Positions 58,460-64,000 of a stretch of DNA of 64,000 nucleotides are shown piece after piece. This DNA is from Scytalidium lignicola (Eukaryota > Ascomycota > Leotiomycetes). The first letter of the stretch is position 1, and each line of letters begins with the position of its first letter. Both the position numbers and the translations under genes were made by a program. Location of the stretch: the NCBI GenBank assembly GCA_002812745.2, contig NCSJ02000063.1, positions 62,001 to 126,000 of the forward strand, written 5' to 3'. A model generated the notes under the pieces. It made no database searches. It saw only the letters and a program-made list of their open reading frames with translations, and had not been told where the DNA came from.

Positions 58460-58918
58460 GTATCTTTTCTTACTGAGTGATAGAAGGTGGAAAATCATGG
58501 CATTGAGTTTCATGGCGCAATTAATTGAAATGAAAGGTTTAAAATATTAGAGCATTGACAGGAGTTCAAGGTCTTAGGCGGCGGACTGAGCATTGCATGG
58601 CATTATCTTCCAATCATAGATGGTATGGTATTACGGAACTTAACACGAGAGTCCAATAAATAGAAATACGAATCTTGTTTTTCCTATTCAGAAGATCTTG
58701 CAAATCCGAGGTCGTGAACTGCAACAAGAATTGGTAGCCTTGTGTCGTAGCCTTGCTTTCGCGTAAAGTGTTCTACAAAACGCGCCAAACATCTCGTCGC
58801 GTCTGCCTCGGGCACAACTTTGAGAGCCGCAATATCTCAAAACCTCCAAGCTCATTCCGAAGTCCCCCCAAATCCAATTGAGTCCTAAGTTTCAAAAAAT
58901 ACGGGAGATACAGCAGAG
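58460..58918. other. Intergenic region DUS2 to RFC subunit
   Basis: About 460 bp. Near its right end lie a GCGCCAAA box (58782-58789) and a TCGCGTC string (about 58797-58803) that resemble E2F/MBF-type G1/S elements. No gene is seen. Confidence 0.5.
58782..58789. promoter_or_regulatory. E2F/MBF-like box (GCGCCAAA) upstream of the RFC gene
   Basis: On the minus strand this reads TTTGGCGC, the E2F-type consensus; the surrounding ACGCGCC also resembles MCB. It sits 130 bp upstream of the RFC start. Match is exact; the role is inferred from replication-gene context. Confidence 0.4.
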
Positions 58919-60259
58919 ATGGCGGGATTCTTCGATATCAAGGCTCGCAAGGAAGCGGCAGCTACCAATGGAGCATCAAGCATCAAGGCGGGACCTATCA
59001 AAGAAACCACCAGGCTTCAACCTTGGGTCGAGAAATAGTGCGTTTGCCACATATTAATATATTCATCCCTCTTCGTTGCTTACGCAGTCACAGTCGACCA
59101 AAAACTCTCAATGATGTTACTGCCCAAGACCATACCATCACCGTCCTCCAACGTACCCTCCAATCGTCGAATGTGCGTTTTACTCCGCTTCCAACATTTC
59201 CATCTATGATTCTAACTGGTAAACCACTCTAGCTTCCCCATATGCTCTTCTATGGACCTCCAGGGACAGGCAAAACATCCACCGTCCTTGCCCTAGCCAA
59301 AGAACTCTACGGTCCCGAATTGATAAAGAGCCGTGTACTAGAACTCAATGCCTCCGACGAGCGAGGTATCTCGATAGTCCGGGAAAAAGTAAAAGACTTT
59401 GCCCGGATGCAACTCTCGCAGCCGTCTCCAGCATACCGAGAAAAGTATCCATGTCCGCCGTACAAGATCATCATCTTGGATGAGGCGGATAGCATGACGC
59501 AGGATGCACAGAGCGCGCTTAGGAGGACGATGGAGACGTACAGTAGGATTACGAGGTTCTGTCTGATTTGCAATTATGTTACGAGGATTATTGATCCGCT
59601 TGCGAGTCGATGTTCCAAGTTCCGGTTTAAGAGCTTGGATCAGGGGAATGCGATCAAGCGAGTTGAGGAGATAGCACAGAAAGAAGGCGTCAAGTTGGAA
59701 GATGGCGCTTCTAATACTCTGATTAAGTGTGCAGATGGGGATTTGAGAAAGGCCATCACCTTTTTACAGAGTGCAGCTAGGTTGGTTGGGGCTGTTGCTC
59801 CGGTAAAGAAGGACGGAGAGGATGATGTAGATGCAATGGATGTGGATGAGACGGGGGGCAAACTCGTTATGGTGAAAACCATTGAAGAAATTGCTGGTGT
59901 CATTCCGGATGCCACCATTGATGGACTAGTCAAAGCTATGCAGCCCAAGTCAAAAGGTCTGGTGTATGAGGCCGTGGCTAAAGTTGTCACTGATATGGTC
60001 GCGGACGGATGGAGTGCTACTCAAATCTTATCACAGGTACGTCTATCTTCTATAGTGATACTCCTAATAAGGCACCCGTCTGACTATACACCAGCTCTTC
60101 CAAACCATAATTTACAATGAATCGATTCCCGACATCCAGAAGAATAAAATTACACTAGTCTTCTCGGAAGTGGATAAGCGCCTTTTAGATGGCTCAGATG
60201 AACATCTAACAATTCTGGATATGGCGTTGAGAATATCAAACATCCTGTCTGGCGCCTGA
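58919..60259 (+). CDS. RFC2: Replication factor C small subunit (Rfc2; human RFC4 type)
   Basis: 388 residues in four exons: 58919-59037, 59094-59172, 59233-60036 and 60095-60259. The AAA+ clamp-loader core has the lead [20 protein letters not shown], Walker [13 protein letters not shown], the sensor-like [17 protein letters not shown], Walker [21 protein letters not shown] and the SRC motif ASRCSKFRF with the arginine finger. The [20 protein letters not shown] block and [14 protein letters not shown] distinguish the Rfc2/RFC4 branch from other small subunits. It helps load PCNA on primed DNA. The C-terminal collar domain lies in exons 3-4, with a variable acidic insert ([12 protein letters not shown]). 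Confidence 0.93.
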
Positions 60260-60568
60260 GTGGTAATTAAGGCTGGGACGTTAGTGCATACGAATATGTT
60301 TGTCAAATGAGGAACTACAGATCGGTTGCATAGCATGGTTAGGATGGCGCCTGGGAGTTAAGTCGGAAAAGGTCCTATATCCTCAAAAATGAATTTACCT
60401 GGAAGAATGCTAGAGTTTTTATCATATATCATGTCCATTCTCGTTGATGCTTTTAACTTCAGATACTATATCCAAAATTTGCTAGTAATCCCCTTGCTAA
60501 TTTACACTGGACAACTATTCGGGGTCANTTTTTTTAACTCTCCTCCTCATTCGTCATCATTAACACAA
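60260..60568. other. Convergent intergenic region
   Basis: About 310 bp between convergent stops, with N at 60528 followed by seven Ts. No gene is seen. Confidence 0.5.
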
Positions 60569-62348
60569 TTAACTGTGAGTAGGCATAGCAACATCTGCGG
60601 CTTTCGAGATCGCATCCTCGCTTCTCCAAAGGCTAGTCACGGTCTTCTGTTGGGTATAGAAGTTCAATCCAGGCTTTCCGTAGAAGGTGTTTGCACCGCC
60701 ACCAGCAATGCTCTTCTTGTTTCCAGTGAAGCTGTAGAATGGTAGGGGCACCGGGATAGGGACATTGATTCCTACTTGTCCTGCCTCAATGTTCTTCTGG
60801 AAGGCAGTGGCAGTAGCACCTGATCGAGTAAAGATCGCAGTACCATTGCCGTACTCGTTTGCATTGATAAGATCGATTGCCTCATCGAGGGAATCAACAT
60901 TCAGGCAGACGAGGACGGGGCCGAAGATCTCTTCTTTATAACATTTCATGTGTGGTTTGACGTTGGTGATGATGGTTGGGCCAACCCAGTTTCCATTTGG
61001 GTATTTTGCAGGCTTGTATCCACGGCCGTCTAATAAGATGGTTGCCCCTTCTTCTTCAGCACTGGCAATGAGCTTCTCAATGCGATCCTTACTCTGAGGA
61101 GAGATAACAGGGCCAAGATCAGCACCCTCTTCGAAACCTCCGTTCACGTTGAGAGACTTGGCGCTTTCGGCAAGCTCTGGAAGCCATTCCTTGGTCTCGC
61201 CAACCATAACCAGTGTACTAAGAGCCATGCATCGTTGACCTGCGGCACCAAAAGCTGCACCGACAATTGAATTAAGTGCGTGCTGCTTGTTGGCATCTGG
61301 GAGGATAGCAGCGTGGTTTTTTGCACCAAGATTAGCCTGTACACGCTTGCCGTTTGCGGAGCCACGAGTGAAGATATATTCACCGGCACGGTTGCTGCCC
61401 ACAAAGCTGATAGCCTTGATATCTGGATGGTCGATGATGAAGTCGACCGTCTTTGCTGCACCATGGACGATGTTAAGTACTCCGTCAGGGAGACCAGCCT
61501 TCTGTGCGAGTTCTGCTAGAATCATGGCCGCTCCAGGATCACGCTCGGATGGCTTAAGGATCAAACAGTTACCCGTGGCAGTTGCAATTGGGATCGACCA
61601 TAGAGGAATCATGGCGGGGAAGTTGAAGGGGCAAATTGCAGCTACGACACCGAGAGGCTCTCTATAGCTCCTAGTCTCCATATCCTTAGCCACCTCCAGG
61701 ACCTCACCCATCATCTGCAAAGGAATGGCACAGGATGTTTCAGCAACTTGCAGGCCACGAAGGACATCACCTTTTGCATCTATATTTGGATGTCAGCAAG
61801 GTCAATCCTTCGATAGTAGCTGTGTGTGTATATATGAAAAAGGGGGGCATACCAGCAAAGGTCTTGCCTTGCTCTAGGGTAATGCTAGCAGCAAGTCTAT
61901 CCCAGTTCTCACGGATCAACTGGGTGAACTTGAACATGATCTGCTGTCGAGCCATGACGCTAGTGTTCTTCCACGCAGGAAAGGCCTTCTGTGCACTCTC
62001 GACAGCGGCATTGAGCTCTGCATCAGTGCTCTGGGGGACTCTTGTCACCAAGTTGTTGGTTGCTGGGTCGTGCAGGTCGATCCATTCTGCGGCCTCGGAC
62101 TTGACGAACTTGTTATCGATAAAGTACGGTGTGTCCTGCACCGATTGAATCTTTTGGTGCGTAGTAGGATAGCTGTCGGCAGTATAGGGCAGAGAAGCTG
62201 CTGCAGGTCGTAGATGTTGTGCTGTTGCATGCAGTCTCCGGGTGGCAATCTTCGAAGCTTCACTCGGAGAAGTCATTCTGAAAGTGGGCAAGACGGCACG
62301 GCGTGGCTGCACAGCTGCGGGTACTCCCTTAGAAAGAACACGCCTCAT
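60569..62348 (-). CDS. Methylmalonate-semialdehyde dehydrogenase (acylating), mitochondrial
   Basis: 568 residues in two exons: 62348-61853 and 61779-60569, intron 73 nt. The N-terminus ([20 protein letters not shown] ...) is a basic mitochondrial presequence. The aldehyde dehydrogenase body shows [20 protein letters not shown], the NAD-binding [48 protein letters not shown] and the active Cys in [12 protein letters not shown]. The C-terminus includes [15 protein letters not shown]. This is the ALDH6A1 class: CoA-dependent oxidation of malonate or methylmalonate semialdehyde in valine and pyrimidine catabolism, giving acetyl- or propionyl-CoA. Human ALDH6A1 is of similar size (about 535). Confidence 0.94.
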
Positions 62349-63501
62349 CTTCTGAGCAATTGGGTAAAGGAAAAGGAAAAGGGAGGGTATAGACGTCGGT
62401 GGGGGACGGTGTGTTAGATGGAGATGTCTACCAGCGACCTGAGATTGAGCAAGAAGAGGAGCATTTGTAAATTAGATCGAGATTGTATATATTCAAGCTC
62501 CACGGCCAACCACGGGCCAACAACGGGGTAGCTGGGGAACAACCCTCCACCTTTCTCCCCACCTGCTGCCATGTCTAACCGAGCTGGGGCGAGGTTCTCA
62601 AGTCGGCTTCAACCGAGGGCGAGTAGGACTGCCGACGTCGGATCTCTCTTCCTGCTTTGNTCTGTACAGAAGGTACTTGTGCATACAAACTTCCTAGAGA
62701 AGATACAAAAAAGTACTTGTTGGGGCCACTCCGGAGTGGATCTCGGAGGCCCCCATGTGCAGGTCATGTGACCTCTATCGACCCAAACCAATGATGTGGG
62801 GTCTTGCGCAGTCCTCCGGTGTCAATACATCACTTCTACCGGTAAATCATCCTTTGCCTGCCATTGGTGGTATATATAAGCACAAATTGCTTTTATCTGT
62901 CTTTCTTCGTATAAGTTAAGAGTTCATATTTGCAATTCCCATTTGAAAGACTGAGGATTTCGCAGATTCACCGTACAGAAGTGCGATACAGTGCGATGCG
63001 GAGTTCTGCGCTGCCATTTGTGAAATTGCCATGAGATGTCCAACCAATCACAACCACAGGGATCGAGGTAGCCTTATCACAAAGCTTCTAACCCCGATTA
63101 AGACAATGCGGTCGGAGGCGGTGTGCTGGATTAAGAAACTATCAAAAGGCAATCAACTACGGAGCCAGTACTACAGGACGTACTGTTACTCATCCTGACA
63201 TCTTCAGCGAATTCACAAAGGAGTAGACATTAAGTTTCTGGGACTGACAGTTGATGCAATTTTGAGTCTCCAGCTGCAGCTCTGCTGAAGTGATAACCAC
63301 CGACGTATTTCAAAAGTTCCTTGCTCTAATAGGTATCTCTAAAGCTAGGAAATCCCGATCTTCTCATGGTTTGAGGGTGGAGACTCCGGCTGGACCTGCC
63401 GAAATCTGCCATGCAGTACCAGCGCTGTCGTTATCGTCAGTAACTAGTCTAAACCTCTAGTGATATCCCGATTAAGCCACCTGCTAGATGACATCTAAAT
63501 C
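62349..63501. promoter_or_regulatory. Divergent promoter region with TATA box, long leader of the F-box gene
   Basis: About 1.15 kb. It holds the dehydrogenase promoter on the left, N at 62660, and a TATATATAAG sequence at about 62871-62880 preceded by an inverted CCAAT (ATTGG). A TSS near 62900 would give the F-box gene a leader of about 600 nt, with small upstream ORFs such as the 13-codon frame at about 62996. Alternatively the TATA serves an unrecognised short transcript. Confidence 0.45.
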
Positions 63502-64000
63502 ATGAATATCACCGCTCTGCCGAACGACCTATTTCTCTTAGTCGTAGCTCATCTTTCACCCTCAGAACTAATTGCCTGTCGAGCAATATGTAAGAGCTGG
63601 CAAAAGGCTTTCACTGATTCGGATCGGAGTCGGCGATTGCTCCAGCGACACTATCCAAGGGTACGAGAGCTGCAACAGCCTTTCAGAGATGAAGAACAGG
63701 ACTGGTCCCAAACATTGGCAACGGTGTGCAGAAGGTATTACTACCTAAAGGCAGGTAGGCCAAGGAAGGTCCAGCAATTCGCGCTTAAGAAGTCTCTTAT
63801 GGTTCCCGAATGGGCAAGACACTTCCCTGTTGCGACATGGCAAAGGCAACTCTCATATGAAACCAAAACAGCCCCCTTTCACTATCCGGATCCATTGTGG
63901 ACGTATGACGATGGCGTGCTAATCTTTCCTTCTGCTGAGTTGCAGAGGTACGTAGTATATGACCTCGCTGTTGCAACTTTTGGGGATGTTGACTTTCAAT
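63502..64000 (+). CDS. F-box protein, partial at right edge
   Basis: The first 166 codons of a gene that runs off the window. The F-box is at about 5-40 (ALPNDLFLLVVAHLSPSELI, then ICKSWQKAF), which binds Skp1 in SCF ubiquitin ligases. The sequence downstream is a probable substrate-binding region with no repeats yet visible (LWTYDDGVLIFPSAELQRYV). No intron is seen so far. A possible start further upstream is not supported. The target cannot be inferred from the part visible. Confidence 0.8.
   Translation, partial: MNITALPNDLFLLVVAHLSPSELIACRAICKSWQKAFTDSDRSRRLLQRHYPRVRELQQPFRDEEQDWSQTLATVCRRYYYLKAGRPRKVQQFALKKSLMVPEWARHFPVATWQRQLSYETKTAPFHYPDPLWTYDDGVLIFPSAELQRYVVYDLAVATFGDVDFQ

Overview
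The window is ordinary nuclear DNA from a filamentous ascomycete (Pezizomycotina; protein wording suggests a leotiomycete, but nothing here fixes the genus). The signs are: one gene every 2-3 kb on both strands, short introns of about 40-150 nt with GTRNGT donors and CTAAC/CTGAC-like branch points, fungal-only families (DUF1746, DUF2417, Sec66), mostly short intergenic gaps, and no operons. I see no transposon, tRNA, rRNA, CRISPR array, virus remnant or biosynthetic cluster.

Layout. 0.3-8.1 kb: a six-exon dipeptidyl-peptidase V (+), a one-exon CLIP-170-like microtubule plus-end protein (-), and a membrane-anchored armadillo-like protein (-). 8.3-12.5 kb: NOP14 and a GPATCH11-type G-patch protein (both +). 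12.6-17.9 kb: a mitochondrial PPR-like protein (-) facing ORC3 (+). 17.9-22.4 kb: a small conserved protein and SEC66 (both -), then NPL4 (+). 22.8-31.4 kb: three minus-strand genes: arginine-specific carbamoyl-phosphate synthase large chain, cytosolic Phe-tRNA synthetase alpha chain, and an unidentified coiled-coil protein. 31.7-43.3 kb: three plus-strand genes: the intronless 2243-codon BRR2 helicase, a PWWP protein, and RCL1. 43.4-46.6 kb: a DUF1746 (Dsc4-type) membrane protein and the PP2A methylesterase PPE1 (both -). 47.5-54.7 kb: a DUF2417 membrane alpha/beta-hydrolase (+), a peroxisomal 4-coumarate-CoA-ligase-like enzyme (-), SEC20 (-) and mitochondrial ribosomal protein mL53 (+). 55.1-64 kb: inorganic pyrophosphatase (-), DUS2 (+), an RFC subunit (+), methylmalonate-semialdehyde dehydrogenase (-), and an F-box protein running off the right edge (+).

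The genes are housekeeping and functionally mixed, as expected for a fungal chromosome arm. Several share processes without being co-transcribed: NOP14 and RCL1 act in the SSU processome; ORC3 and the RFC subunit in DNA replication; SEC66, SEC20, NPL4 and the DUF1746 protein in ER/Golgi traffic and ER-linked ubiquitin pathways; CPA2 and FRS2 in amino-acid metabolism and charging. Exon structures were rebuilt by hand from splice signals, frame and family resemblance. All gene models close in frame. ORC3 closes only if one ambiguous base (N at 16923) is treated as spurious.

I found no clear novel system. The most useful leads are the N-linked false frameshift in ORC3, a possible dual-targeting leader on the pyrophosphatase, cross-pathway-control sites at CPA2 and FRS2, a 13-nt microexon in FRS2, a paired GTACGGAGTAC element between SEC20 and mL53, and a few conserved proteins I cannot name.
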